Assembly: GCA_028277225.1 (NCBI GenBank)
Contig: JANQHB010000053.1
Coordinates: 1 to 64,000, forward strand
Origin: Chlorobium sp.
Lineage (GTDB): Bacteria; Bacteroidota; Chlorobiia; Chlorobiales; Chlorobiaceae
Direction: 5' to 3'
Length of the DNA stretch: 64,000 nt
The notes under the pieces are model-generated. The model was not told the DNA's origin and did no database searches. It saw only the letters and a program-made list of their open reading frames with translations. Shown here in pieces: positions 28,350 through 36,195 of this stretch (its first letter is position 1; each line of letters opens with the position of its first letter). The translations under genes were made by a program, and so were the position numbers.

Positions 28350-29147
28350 CTATTGCAACTTATCTTTTACAATTGCAGCTTCATTTGAATCAGGGTACAG
28401 CTGAACGAGTTCCTTATAGCGAACTCTTGCGTTTGTTGAGTCATCGATTTTTTCAAAAGCCAACCCCTGCTTGAAATAGGCTGCCGGACGCTTGTCCCCT
28501 TTCGGATAGTTCTCTATGACCAGCTGGTACTCGAGTATCGCCTTTTCAAACCATTTTTCATTATAATAGGTTTCAGCAATAAGATACTGGGCATCATCCG
28601 CATAAGATGATGAGGGGTAGGTTTCCACAAGCATACCCAGCTCTTTTCTTGCGGCGGCATAGTCGTACTTTTCAAAATAACGAACACCAGCGTCATACAA
28701 TTCCTTTTCGTCAACAGGACCACCTACATCAGCAGCGTCAACCGGCTGCACAACAGGTCCATTCTCCATAACCGGCTGAGCCATAACGGTATCAGGCAAG
28801 CTTTCTTTCTCAAGAACCACCTGATCCTGGACATAAGAGGTAACACCTGTAGTATCGGCAGCGAGACTATCCTGCTCTCCCCCCTGCATTATTATCGGTC
28901 CGCCGCCTGATTCACCAAGTCTGAAACGCATTTCTTCAATAGTGCCCTTCAGTCTCGCATTTTCATCACGAAGTTTTTCGACCTCCGAATAGACCTCTGC
29001 AATCTGTTCGCCGGACTGCTGCGATTGAGACCGCAACTCTTTTACATCACCCTGAAGAAGATGGAGATCTGTTTGGGAAGCACATCCGACTGCAGAAAGA
29101 CAAAAAATACCCGTAAAAATAAATTTCCCTGTAATATGCATCGTCAT
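28350..29147 (-). CDS. Tol-Pal system protein CpoB/YbgF (lipoprotein-like)
   Basis: 265 residues. The signal peptide ends in a lipobox, LSAVGC (Cys about 22). A coiled coil follows (VKELRSQSQQSGEQIAEVYS, about 33-75), then a Pro/Val-rich linker and three TPR-like repeats from about residue 145 (ELYDAGVRYFEKYDYAAARK, AQYLIAETYYNEKWFEKAIL, AAYFKQGLAFEKIDDSTNAR). This is the YbgF layout, though E. coli CpoB is a soluble periplasmic protein and this one looks lipid-anchored. It links Tol-Pal with peptidoglycan synthesis. Confidence 0.88.
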   Translation of the reverse strand: MTMHITGKFIFTGIFCLSAVGCASQTDLHLLQGDVKELRSQSQQSGEQIAEVYSEVEKLRDENARLKGTIEEMRFRLGESGGGPIIMQGGEQDSLAADTTGVTSYVQDQVVLEKESLPDTVMAQPVMENGPVVQPVDAADVGGPVDEKELYDAGVRYFEKYDYAAARKELGMLVETYPSSSYADDAQYLIAETYYNEKWFEKAILEYQLVIENYPKGDKRPAAYFKQGLAFEKIDDSTNARVRYKELVQLYPDSNEAAIVKDKLQ

Positions 29148-29215
29148 CTGAACATATCAATAATCGAAGGCACACAGATTCCGGTCCATGCGCCTTCGCA
29201 AATTAAAAAAAGATT

Positions 29216-29686
29216 TTATTGAACGACAAAATGTGCGCGCCTGTTCTTTTCCCAGGCAGCTTCGTCATGACCCTGCGCAAAAGGACGCTCCTCGCCATAG
29301 CTTACCGTTTCAAGTCTTGACGAGCTTACTCCTGCTTTTTCAAGAAAGCTTTTTGTGACCTCAGCTCTTCTTTCACCAAGCGCCATGTTATACTCATAAG
29401 TGCCGCGCTCATCACAATGACCTTCTATGAGAACAGATATACTTCCATGTTCCACTAGCCATGCAGCATTATTTTTCAACTGGCTCACAGCAACCTGATC
29501 AAGTTCAGCGCTGTCAAACGCAAAAAAGACATCCTTGACCATCCGTCGCGCTTCTTCAAGCAGCAACGATGCTGCATCCTGTTTTTGTACCGGCTCCTGA
29601 TCCGTACTGACAGCCGATTCTTTCGAAGAACATCCCGCTACCGAAACAGCAGCAATCATCCATACCAGCAATAACGTCTTTTTCAT
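29216..29686 (-). CDS. pal: Peptidoglycan-associated lipoprotein Pal (copy 1)
   Basis: 156 residues. Signal peptide with lipobox SVAGC. The OmpA-like domain has the diagnostic block VFFAFDSAELDQVAVSQL, IEGHCDERGTYEYNMALGER and SYGEERPFAQGHDEAAWEKN. It anchors the outer membrane to peptidoglycan and binds TolB. It is 77 bp downstream of a second Pal gene with a very similar domain, and separated from it by a terminator hairpin. Confidence 0.93.
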   Translation of the reverse strand: MKKTLLLVWMIAAVSVAGCSSKESAVSTDQEPVQKQDAASLLLEEARRMVKDVFFAFDSAELDQVAVSQLKNNAAWLVEHGSISVLIEGHCDERGTYEYNMALGERRAEVTKSFLEKAGVSSSRLETVSYGEERPFAQGHDEAAWEKNRRAHFVVQ

Positions 29687-29711
29687 AGTACAGTCGCTTT
29701 CAGATATTTAT

Positions 29712-29744
29712 AAAAAAAGGGCAGGCAGTAAACTGCATGCCCTT
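29712..29744 (-). terminator. Terminator between the two pal genes
   Basis: On the minus strand, stem aagggcatgcag/ctgcctgccctt (12 bp, one mismatch), TTTA loop, then seven T. It would stop or attenuate transcription from pal copy 2 into copy 1. Confidence 0.85.
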
Positions 29745-29763
29745 GACAATGAAACAATGCAAT

Positions 29764-30231
29764 TTACTTGGCCACAAAATGTGCCCTTCTGTTCTTGGCC
29801 CACGCATCTTCATCGTGTCCAGGATCAAAAGGACGCTCTTCTCCATAACTCACCGTCTGCATACGTGAAGGATCAACGCCTGCATTTGTCATGTAGTTCT
29901 TTGCCGTTTCCGCCCTTCTTTCACCAAGGGCAATATTATATTCGTCCGTCCCTCTCTCATCGCAATGGCCTTCAATAACCACACTTGCCTCCGGATTATC
30001 GTTCATCCATTGCACATTTTCATTGAGCTGACTTTCAGAAACTGTATTGAGAAGCGCACTGTCAAAAGCGAAAAAGACATCTCCCAACTCTGTGCTCACA
30101 GGTACAACAGGTGCTGGAGGAGGTGGCGGTGGTGGTGCAACAACGGCTTCTCTGCAACATGTCGAACAGCCGACCACAAACAACAAGGAGGGAATAATGA
30201 GGGTCCTGAAAAGGAATTTAAGTGATTTCAT
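29764..30231 (-). CDS. pal: Peptidoglycan-associated lipoprotein Pal (copy 2)
   Basis: 155 residues from ATG 30231 (MKSLKFLFRTLIIPSLL, lipobox FVVGC); a 25-residue upstream extension has no signal character and is rejected. A run of prolines follows the lipid anchor, then the same OmpA-like domain as copy 1: GDVFFAFDSALLNTVSESQL, IEGHCDERGTDEYNIALGER, SYGEERPFDPGHDEDAWAKN. The two are tandem paralogues; the C-terminal 90 residues differ at only about a third of positions by eye. Confidence 0.92.
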   Translation of the reverse strand: MKSLKFLFRTLIIPSLLFVVGCSTCCREAVVAPPPPPPPAPVVPVSTELGDVFFAFDSALLNTVSESQLNENVQWMNDNPEASVVIEGHCDERGTDEYNIALGERRAETAKNYMTNAGVDPSRMQTVSYGEERPFDPGHDEDAWAKNRRAHFVAK

Positions 30232-30373
30232 TATCAAGACATTAGTGTGAAAAATGAAAACTCTGAAAAAAAGAACATTGGCAACCTCACTTCGCCACCT
30301 TTTCATTTCTTTTCAAGAAAAAAACAGAGCGCAGTTGAAAACAAAAAAACTCACAGCTTCCAATCCATCATAC

Positions 30374-30402
30374 GTGTGCCGGTATATTGTAAACCGGCAC
30401 AC
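30374..30402 (-). terminator. Hairpin downstream of the small lipoprotein gene
   Basis: Perfect 10-bp stem gtgtgccggt/accggcacac with a 9-nt AT-rich loop. No T tail on either strand, so it may be an attenuator or RNA-stability hairpin. Confidence 0.45.
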
Positions 30403-30431
30403 GGCACGGGTTAATGACAAAGACTTTCTTC

Positions 30432-30599
30432 TTATCCTCTTGCAGGCTGGGGTTCCATTACCGGAGGAGCAACGATCGGTTCAGGTTCAGGTTCAGGTAC
30501 CGGAGTCGGAACAACGACCTCTTCACAGCAACAGCCGATTACAAAAAGCATAGACGGGATAACAAGAATTTTAGACAGATGTTTGAGTAAGGTTTTCAT
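30432..30599 (-). CDS. 55-residue Pal-leader-like lipoprotein without OmpA domain
   Basis: ATG 30599 to TAA 30432. The protein (MKTLLKHLSKILVIPSMLFV-IGC) has a signal peptide and lipobox FVIGC closely like that of the adjacent Pal copy 2 (MKSLKFLFRTLIIPSLLFVVGC), followed by CC, EEVVVPTP and a Pro/Glu repeat (PEPEPEP), then stops. The OmpA/Pal domain is missing. It is either a decayed duplicate of pal or a small outer-membrane lipoprotein in its own right; the clean frame and 20-bp distance to tolB favour expression. Confidence 0.65.
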   Translation of the reverse strand: MKTLLKHLSKILVIPSMLFVIGCCCEEVVVPTPVPEPEPEPIVAPPVMEPQPARG

Positions 30600-30619
30600 C
30601 TTTCCCCCTGATATTTAGG

Positions 30620-31966
30620 TTAGTAGGAACTGCTTTTTAATTGAAATGTTGACCAACTTGGTTGCATTTGCTGACCTCCGAGCCTCAGACTTCTCTGGTT
30701 ACGCCCGTCGGCATTCATAACATACAGTTTTTTCCTGCCGCTTCTATCAGAACTGAACATGATCATTGTTCCATCGGGGGACCAACTTGGTGCCTCGTTA
30801 TGCCTGGCCCTGTAAGTCAGCTGCCTCAACCCCCTTCCATCAGCATTTACTGTAAATATATTGATTTCCCCATTCTTTTGCATAGTAGTAAATGCAATTT
30901 TATCTCCAACAGGTGACCATGCGGGCTGTGTATTGTATTTTCCTTCATAGGTAAGGCGCTTTACCGACCCGGAAAAGAGGTCAAGAATAAAGATCTGAGG
31001 CGATCCGTGCCGTGACGAAACAAATGCCATTTTTCTGCCGTCAGGTGAGAATGCAGGTGATACATCTATCATGCCGTGCCTTGTCAATCGACGCGTAATT
31101 GTACCATTGTCACGTAAAAGGTATAACTCCTGGTTACCGTCGAATGAAAACGTCGTTGCAAGCTCTACCGTTCCGTTTCTCCATGCAGGATCGATTTTTA
31201 CACCCTTCTTTTTCACCGATACAATTGCGTCTGTGGCAAGATCTTTAATCTGCAGATCCGGCTTTCCCCCGGTATAGGTCAGATAGGCAAGCTTCCGGCT
31301 GTCGGGAGAAAGTGCAGGTGTCAACGCCAGCCCGCCTGACCTGGTAACCACGACTGCACCATAGCCGTCGAATTCTGCCAGGCAGATCTCTTTCTTGCCG
31401 CCCGACAGTTGAACAAACGCGATCTTGCTTTCAAAAATGGAAGGTTTTCCCGTGAACATTTTCACAAGATCACCGCAAAACCTGTGGGCAAGTTTTCTCA
31501 TGTTACCCTTGTCACCCTGGTAAAGTTTTCTCATGAGAAGTTTCCCGGTCAGGGCATCATAGACTTCCATATCAAGACTGAGTGTACTCCCCTTTTTCTC
31601 AAGCACACCTCCGGCATAGACTTCAGCTCCAACCGAACTGAGCGCTGCAAAATTAATGCTTCTCTTTCCGGCCTGATAGAGTTCACCGCCTGAAATAATA
31701 TTCAGCGGAGCCCTGATAATGGCAAACAGTCCCGTGAAATCAAGTCCTCTTTTGACTATCGCATCAATTTCCGACGCGTATTGCTTGTTCTTGTTCTTCT
31801 CTGTATCGAGATGCTTCAAAACAAGAGGAATCCTCTTGACACCCTCCTTGGAGATTTTGATATACTCTTTTACAGGTTCCGCAGAAAGTAAAGCCGGAAA
31901 CACCGCTATATACAGCGCGAAAACAAGTAATGCGCGGAAGAAAAGATTGGGTTTATTCATAACCAT
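30620..31966 (-). CDS. tolB: Tol-Pal system beta-propeller protein TolB
   Basis: 448 residues (ATG 31966 or ATG 31960). A signal peptide (LLVFALYIAVFPALLSAE) leads to the N-terminal alpha/beta domain, then six WD/PD40-type propeller repeats with SPDGRKMAFVSSR, WSPVGDKIAFTTM, WSPDGTMIMFSSDR. It is periplasmic and binds Pal. Position between tolA and pal is conserved with other bacteria. Confidence 0.94.
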   Translation of the reverse strand: MVMNKPNLFFRALLVFALYIAVFPALLSAEPVKEYIKISKEGVKRIPLVLKHLDTEKNKNKQYASEIDAIVKRGLDFTGLFAIIRAPLNIISGGELYQAGKRSINFAALSSVGAEVYAGGVLEKKGSTLSLDMEVYDALTGKLLMRKLYQGDKGNMRKLAHRFCGDLVKMFTGKPSIFESKIAFVQLSGGKKEICLAEFDGYGAVVVTRSGGLALTPALSPDSRKLAYLTYTGGKPDLQIKDLATDAIVSVKKKGVKIDPAWRNGTVELATTFSFDGNQELYLLRDNGTITRRLTRHGMIDVSPAFSPDGRKMAFVSSRHGSPQIFILDLFSGSVKRLTYEGKYNTQPAWSPVGDKIAFTTMQKNGEINIFTVNADGRGLRQLTYRARHNEAPSWSPDGTMIMFSSDRSGRKKLYVMNADGRNQRSLRLGGQQMQPSWSTFQLKSSSY

Positions 31967-32154
31967 AAAAAAATACTGTCGACCTGATTGCCGGAAACGT
32001 CTTCATGAACCACACAGCCGCAACGATTGTACACTATTTATCCTTTAACGAAAGTAACCAACACGCAGGATCATTTACAAGGTCATTTTCATTGATTTCA
32101 CCAGCAAAACGCCAATAACCGCCATCAGACCACAAGAACATGGGAGAAAAACAA

Positions 32155-32973
32155 TCACTCTATTCCTTCCGGAGTAAACGCAAGCCCGATCCGCAACGCC
32201 TTGTTATCGACACTCATGGGAACCGGAGGAAGGGGTGACGATTTTTCAATGGCCTTGATGACCGTATCATCGAAATAACTGCTGACCGAACCCCGGTCGA
32301 TCCTGATATCGCTGATAACGCCGCCGGTCTCTATCGTCATGGCGACATAAGTCTTGACTTTCCCGCCCTGACGGATCAGCTGCGGCGTAAAGGACCAGTT
32401 CCGACGAATAATCGACACAACTTCTACAAGATATTGCTCTCTGGCACTGAGTGGAGCACCGTAGTCACCATCACCCGGTCCGAATCTGCCGGGACCGGTA
32501 CGTCTGTACAGATCTGACGGCGGCCCCTCCTGCACCTGTTTTCTCAACCGTTCAAGAGTCTTTTCAAAGTCCCCCTGCTGCTTTTTCGGCTTCTTCTCTG
32601 CAGGCTTCTTCTCTTCGACAGGTTTTTCCGGAATCTTCAGGGGCTCTTTTTTCACCTCCGTCGGCTCCGGCTTTTCCGGCAAGGGTTCAGGTTCGGACTC
32701 GGGTTCAGGCTCGGGATCGGGCTCAAGATCGGGTTCAGGTTCGGACTCCGAAACCGATAGTTCTTCAAGATCCTTAACAGGTTTTTCGGGAGAACCGGGT
32801 CCCGGCAGAGCTACAAGACTGACGTCTATTGCCGCAAATTCACGACGCTCTTGTGCAGCACGGTACTGGAGGTAGAGAATCGCCGAAAAAAACGCAACAT
32901 GCAGAATACAGGATATGAGAAACGCAATGATCAATCGGCTGTTTTCCGGTTTCCGTTCGTCATCGCTACTCAT
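32155..32973 (-). CDS. TolA/TonB-type energy-transducing protein
   Basis: 272 residues from ATG 32973, overlapping the tolR stop by 8 nt; a GTG at 32982 would add three residues. One membrane helix near the N-terminus (LIIAFLISCILHVAFFSAIL), then a Pro/Glu-rich spacer (EPEPDLEPDPEPEPESEPEP), a Lys-rich stretch and a C-terminal TonB-like domain (REQYLVEVVSIIRRNWSF, GGVISDIRIDRGS). In the cluster it takes the place of TolA, spanning the periplasm from TolQR to TolB/Pal. The short Pro/Glu spacer is TonB-like. Confidence 0.88.
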   Translation of the reverse strand: MSSDDERKPENSRLIIAFLISCILHVAFFSAILYLQYRAAQERREFAAIDVSLVALPGPGSPEKPVKDLEELSVSESEPEPDLEPDPEPEPESEPEPLPEKPEPTEVKKEPLKIPEKPVEEKKPAEKKPKKQQGDFEKTLERLRKQVQEGPPSDLYRRTGPGRFGPGDGDYGAPLSAREQYLVEVVSIIRRNWSFTPQLIRQGGKVKTYVAMTIETGGVISDIRIDRGSVSSYFDDTVIKAIEKSSPLPPVPMSVDNKALRIGLAFTPEGIE

Positions 32974-33430
32974 TCTCGTCACGATTTACTGCATCTTTCT
33001 GCCTGAACCGACCCGGCTCGGTAACCATCCCTATCTTGTCCACACCGGCATCCCTGATCTGTGCCATAACATACATTACAAAACCGAAAGAAAGTGATCT
33101 GTCAGCCTTCAGATAGACCTCTCCCGCTGAATTGATATCGATTATATCAGGAAGTCTTTCCTGCAGCTCTTCAGGCGCGAGCTGATACTCATTGATAAAA
33201 ACCTTCTTTTCCTTGTCGACACTCACGACAAGCGCTTCCGGTTCGACATCAATTTTATCATGCGTTGTCTCGGGTGTTTCTACCTTGACGCCATGAATCA
33301 TCATGGGAGCCGTCACCATGAAAATGATCAGAAGAACAAGCATTACATCGACAAACGGCGTGACATTGATCTCGCTCATGAGCCGGTTTGACCTGTAACC
33401 GCTTTTTTTCAGGAGGTCATCGGATTTCAT
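32966..33430 (-). CDS. tolR: ExbD/TolR family proton channel subunit
   Basis: 154 residues from ATG 33430 (an ATG at 33442 adds four). One membrane helix, with the essential Asp in SEINVTPFVDVMLVLLIIFM, then a periplasmic domain ending ...DAGVDKIGMVTEP. It forms the proton-driven motor with TolQ. Overlaps of 14 nt with tolQ and 8 nt with tolA show a tightly coupled operon. Confidence 0.92.
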   Translation of the reverse strand: MKSDDLLKKSGYRSNRLMSEINVTPFVDVMLVLLIIFMVTAPMMIHGVKVETPETTHDKIDVEPEALVVSVDKEKKVFINEYQLAPEELQERLPDIIDINSAGEVYLKADRSLSFGFVMYVMAQIRDAGVDKIGMVTEPGRFRQKDAVNRDENE

Positions 33431-34079
33431 TGAGAATAACATTTAGAAATTCGCCTGAAAAATCCTCCAGGTCACGCTCTATTGCATTGATCTTCTGGGT
33501 AAAATAGTTATACGCCATGACAGAGGGAATTGCTGCCGCAAGGCCTGCCGCCGTTGCAACAAGAGCCTCTGCAATTCCAGGAGCGACCGTTGCCAGCGAG
33601 GCCGACTGCGATGTCCCGATGCTCATAAAAGAATTCATGATGCCCCAGACAGTTCCGAACAGACCGATAAAAGGTGCGGTATTACCAACAGTGGCCAGAA
33701 ACGGCACGAACCGGGATAAAGCTCTTGTCTCTTCGTTGGCTTCGCGCCGCAAAGCCCTTGCAACACGCTCCTCGATCCTGTCACGATCCTGAAGATAACC
33801 AACGCCGCGATATTCAACGTAAGCTGCTCTGAAAACCTTTGCCAGAGAACCTTTGCCGAAATGCTCCGTCACACCGAAAACCTTGTCGGCAACAGGCTCT
33901 TCAAAAAAATATTCAAGGAAACCTCTCGACTCATTCGCTGCTTTTCCAATACGACCGGCTTTCACCAGAATAATTGTCCATGAAAGAACTGAAAACAAGA
34001 GGAGCAGGCAAAGCACAAAAAAAACAACCGGACCTGTATCAGCGAGCAGCGCAAAAAAGCCGATCCTGGAAGAAAACAT
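33417..34079 (-). CDS. tolQ: MotA/TolQ/ExbB family proton channel protein
   Basis: 220 residues, three membrane helices: about 10-35 (DTGPVVFFVLCLLLLFSVL), about 120-150 (FLATVGNTAPFIGLFGTVWG) and about 165-190 (VATAAGLAAAIPSVMAYN). These are the conserved TolQ/ExbB blocks. With TolR it converts proton motive force into movement of TolA. It is the first tol gene of the cluster, 27 bp downstream of the phytol-kinase fusion gene on the same strand. Confidence 0.92.
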   Translation of the reverse strand: MFSSRIGFFALLADTGPVVFFVLCLLLLFSVLSWTIILVKAGRIGKAANESRGFLEYFFEEPVADKVFGVTEHFGKGSLAKVFRAAYVEYRGVGYLQDRDRIEERVARALRREANEETRALSRFVPFLATVGNTAPFIGLFGTVWGIMNSFMSIGTSQSASLATVAPGIAEALVATAAGLAAAIPSVMAYNYFTQKINAIERDLEDFSGEFLNVILNEIR

Positions 34080-34106
34080 GGATATATGGGTTTATGGTTC
34101 GAGGTT

Positions 34107-35681
34107 TCAGATACTTTGTGAGAACACAAATGCCAACATGCATCCGGACAGGGCACAGAGCGTATTGACGACATCATTGTTTATATAGTGATGCCCTTTG
34201 ATGAGATCGTTTTTCACGACGGTGCCGTCGCTTTTGTAACTGTGCGTCCGTTCCGTCACTTTTTCTCTTACAGGATCATAATACTGCGCCTGAACGGTTG
34301 CGCCAAAAAAACTGTCGACAAGACTGGCAAGAAGTCCTGAAAAACCGATAAGGGCAAATGATTGAACCATACCGTATTCAAGAACCCAGGCAACCTGCAG
34401 CACGATGGCACTCGCACAGATAAGAAGTGCCCCGATAAACGCTCCCATCGTACCGGGTACCGACACCCCTCCCGAAGTGCCCACGGGAACAAGCTTCATA
34501 GTCGTGATAAGCCTGGCTTTCGGATTTGGCCACATCGTCCCGATTTCCGTTGCCCAGGTATCGGACTGAACAGCCGCCAGTGTTCCAAGATATGCAAAAA
34601 AATATGCCGGTTCACCGGTAAGGGAATAGATGATCATGATCAGCCACGCTATACCACCGTTGGCAATCACCTGACCCGCATCACGCTGCGAACCTTTCTC
34701 GAAAATCAGGTCAAACCTGGCCTTTCTTTTTTTGCCGATCTTCGACAGAACCGATGAAAGGAGGTAAAACGTCAGGAGCGGCACCGTCCAGACAACGCCT
34801 CCTATACCGAAAATTGTCGTTCCGAGAAGAAATGTTGCCGTAGCACCGCTGTTATTGAGAAATTTCACCTTGACGGAAAAGAGCGCAAGGAGAAAGGCAA
34901 ACATACCCCCCAGCAGAAAGCCACGCAAAAGGACACCATTCGTTCCGGAATCAACAAGGAAGAGCAGATAGGAAATGGCAACCGGGATGAAAAGATTGTC
35001 AAATCCTTTTGAAAGAAGCGCTTCAACTGCGGTCGCGACAAGTGAAAGAAGCAGCACGAGCAGAAAAAGCTCCAGCCAGCCGGCAGACGAAAGGTATTCA
35101 CCGAACTTCTCCCTGAACAGAACAAAACAGATACCGAGAAGAACAAGACTGGAAAAGAACATTGTCACGGAACCTTCTATGGTCTTTCTGCTCTTTGTCA
35201 GGTTTTCGATATGTACTTTCCCGAGAGAACTCCCGACAAGAGCTGCGAGGGCATCTGCCACACCGGCAACAAGCATTGATACGCTGAGAATCCACGAGTG
35301 GCTTTCCCACAAAAACAGGGCAAGAATAATAAATGCAAGCGGCAGTAAAACCGGGCCATACCCGGCCATCACGCTCTCCCCTCTCATGTTGTTTTCATTT
35401 TCCCCGCCAAGAACCTTCAGCAGCCTGAAACGGATACCGGCTGCATTGACAACCAGAAAAATGAGCGCCAGTACAACCGGATAATAATTCGATGTGAAAA
35501 GCACCGGGAAGAAAAACAGAAGAAACCCGAGACCCAGATGCAGTATCTTTCTCAAAAAGAAACCGTTAACAGGCGTTTTTCGTGCAAGAACCTCGAAAGC
35601 GAGGAGCAAAAAAGCCAGGAGTCCGAAAAACATGAAAAAAAGAGGGAGATCAACCGGGTTGGGAACCTGCAGAGCCATCAT
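34107..35681 (-). CDS. Fused phytol kinase (VTE5-like) and DUF92 phytyl-phosphate kinase (VTE6-like) membrane protein
   Basis: 524 residues, many membrane helices. Residues about 1-235 resemble the dolichol/phytol kinase (CDP-alcohol-like) family: RKILHLGLGFLLFF, VADALAALVGSSLGK and KSRKTIEGSVTMF are the signature blocks. Residues about 260-524 are DUF92: NNSGATATFLLGTTIFG, QVIANGGIAW, LAAVQSDTWATEIGTMWPNP, TSGGVSVPGTMGAFIGA, and the end NNDVVNTLCALSGCM. In plants and cyanobacteria these are separate enzymes making phytyl phosphate and then phytyl diphosphate from free phytol. Here one protein could do both, recycling phytol or farnesol from (bacterio)chlorophyll turnover. The activity is inferred from family. 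Confidence 0.82.
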   Translation of the reverse strand: MMALQVPNPVDLPLFFMFFGLLAFLLLAFEVLARKTPVNGFFLRKILHLGLGFLLFFFPVLFTSNYYPVVLALIFLVVNAAGIRFRLLKVLGGENENNMRGESVMAGYGPVLLPLAFIILALFLWESHSWILSVSMLVAGVADALAALVGSSLGKVHIENLTKSRKTIEGSVTMFFSSLVLLGICFVLFREKFGEYLSSAGWLELFLLVLLLSLVATAVEALLSKGFDNLFIPVAISYLLFLVDSGTNGVLLRGFLLGGMFAFLLALFSVKVKFLNNSGATATFLLGTTIFGIGGVVWTVPLLTFYLLSSVLSKIGKKRKARFDLIFEKGSQRDAGQVIANGGIAWLIMIIYSLTGEPAYFFAYLGTLAAVQSDTWATEIGTMWPNPKARLITTMKLVPVGTSGGVSVPGTMGAFIGALLICASAIVLQVAWVLEYGMVQSFALIGFSGLLASLVDSFFGATVQAQYYDPVREKVTERTHSYKSDGTVVKNDLIKGHHYINNDVVNTLCALSGCMLAFVFSQSI

Positions 35682-36195
35682 AGTGCAACTTGTTCGATTT
35701 CTGAACCAGTCTTTTCAAAACCAGTATGAGACACGTATAATTAACGCAAAATACAGGAAAAAACCCTTCCCCCCAATCCTTTTTTCATGACCTCAACACA
35801 ATGAACCGAAGGGAAACTGTTCGTCCTTTATTTGCGTATAAACAAATGAATATCTATATTATAATTACATATTGATTTGCACTAAACAACATTTATCTGA
35901 CAGCAGCACTTCGATGCCGGAATGTATTCATCATAGCGGCGGCAGTTCGATCGACCAATCAAGCGTTTCGGCCCTGTTCAATGCCGGAATAAAATCATTC
36001 TGCCACTCAACAATCCTCCTTACAAACAGGATCGGAATTCTTGTGCCTGTGGTCATTCTGCAGGTGGGTATTCTTGTGCCCTGACCATGCTCCGGTCCCT
36101 TGTCCAAAAGCTCTTCCAGTTTGAATATCATCTGTCATTGGCCTAGGGAACGACGTCCCAGGGTTAGGTATTTCAATGACTAAAAATCCGTTTTC
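35682..36195. other. Intergenic region upstream of the ilv-leu cluster
   Basis: 514 bp between divergent transcription units. It must hold promoters for both. No T-box or leader peptide rich in Leu/Ile/Val was found. A minus-strand ORF of 66 codons (35931-36131) with an internal GTRIP repeat (attcttgtgcc twice) has a protein-like end (RRIVEWQNDFIPALNRAE) but no ribosome site; it may be a remnant. Confidence 0.5.

Noticed and set aside
35931..36131. Minus-strand 66-codon ORF upstream of ilvD as a gene
   Set aside because: No ribosome site, an internal duplication and no recognised family; mentioned only as a possible remnant.
35782..36195. T-box or leader-peptide attenuator for the ilv-leu cluster
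   Set aside because: No T-box sequence (TGGNACCGCG), no Leu/Ile/Val-rich leader ORF and no terminator directly before ilvD.
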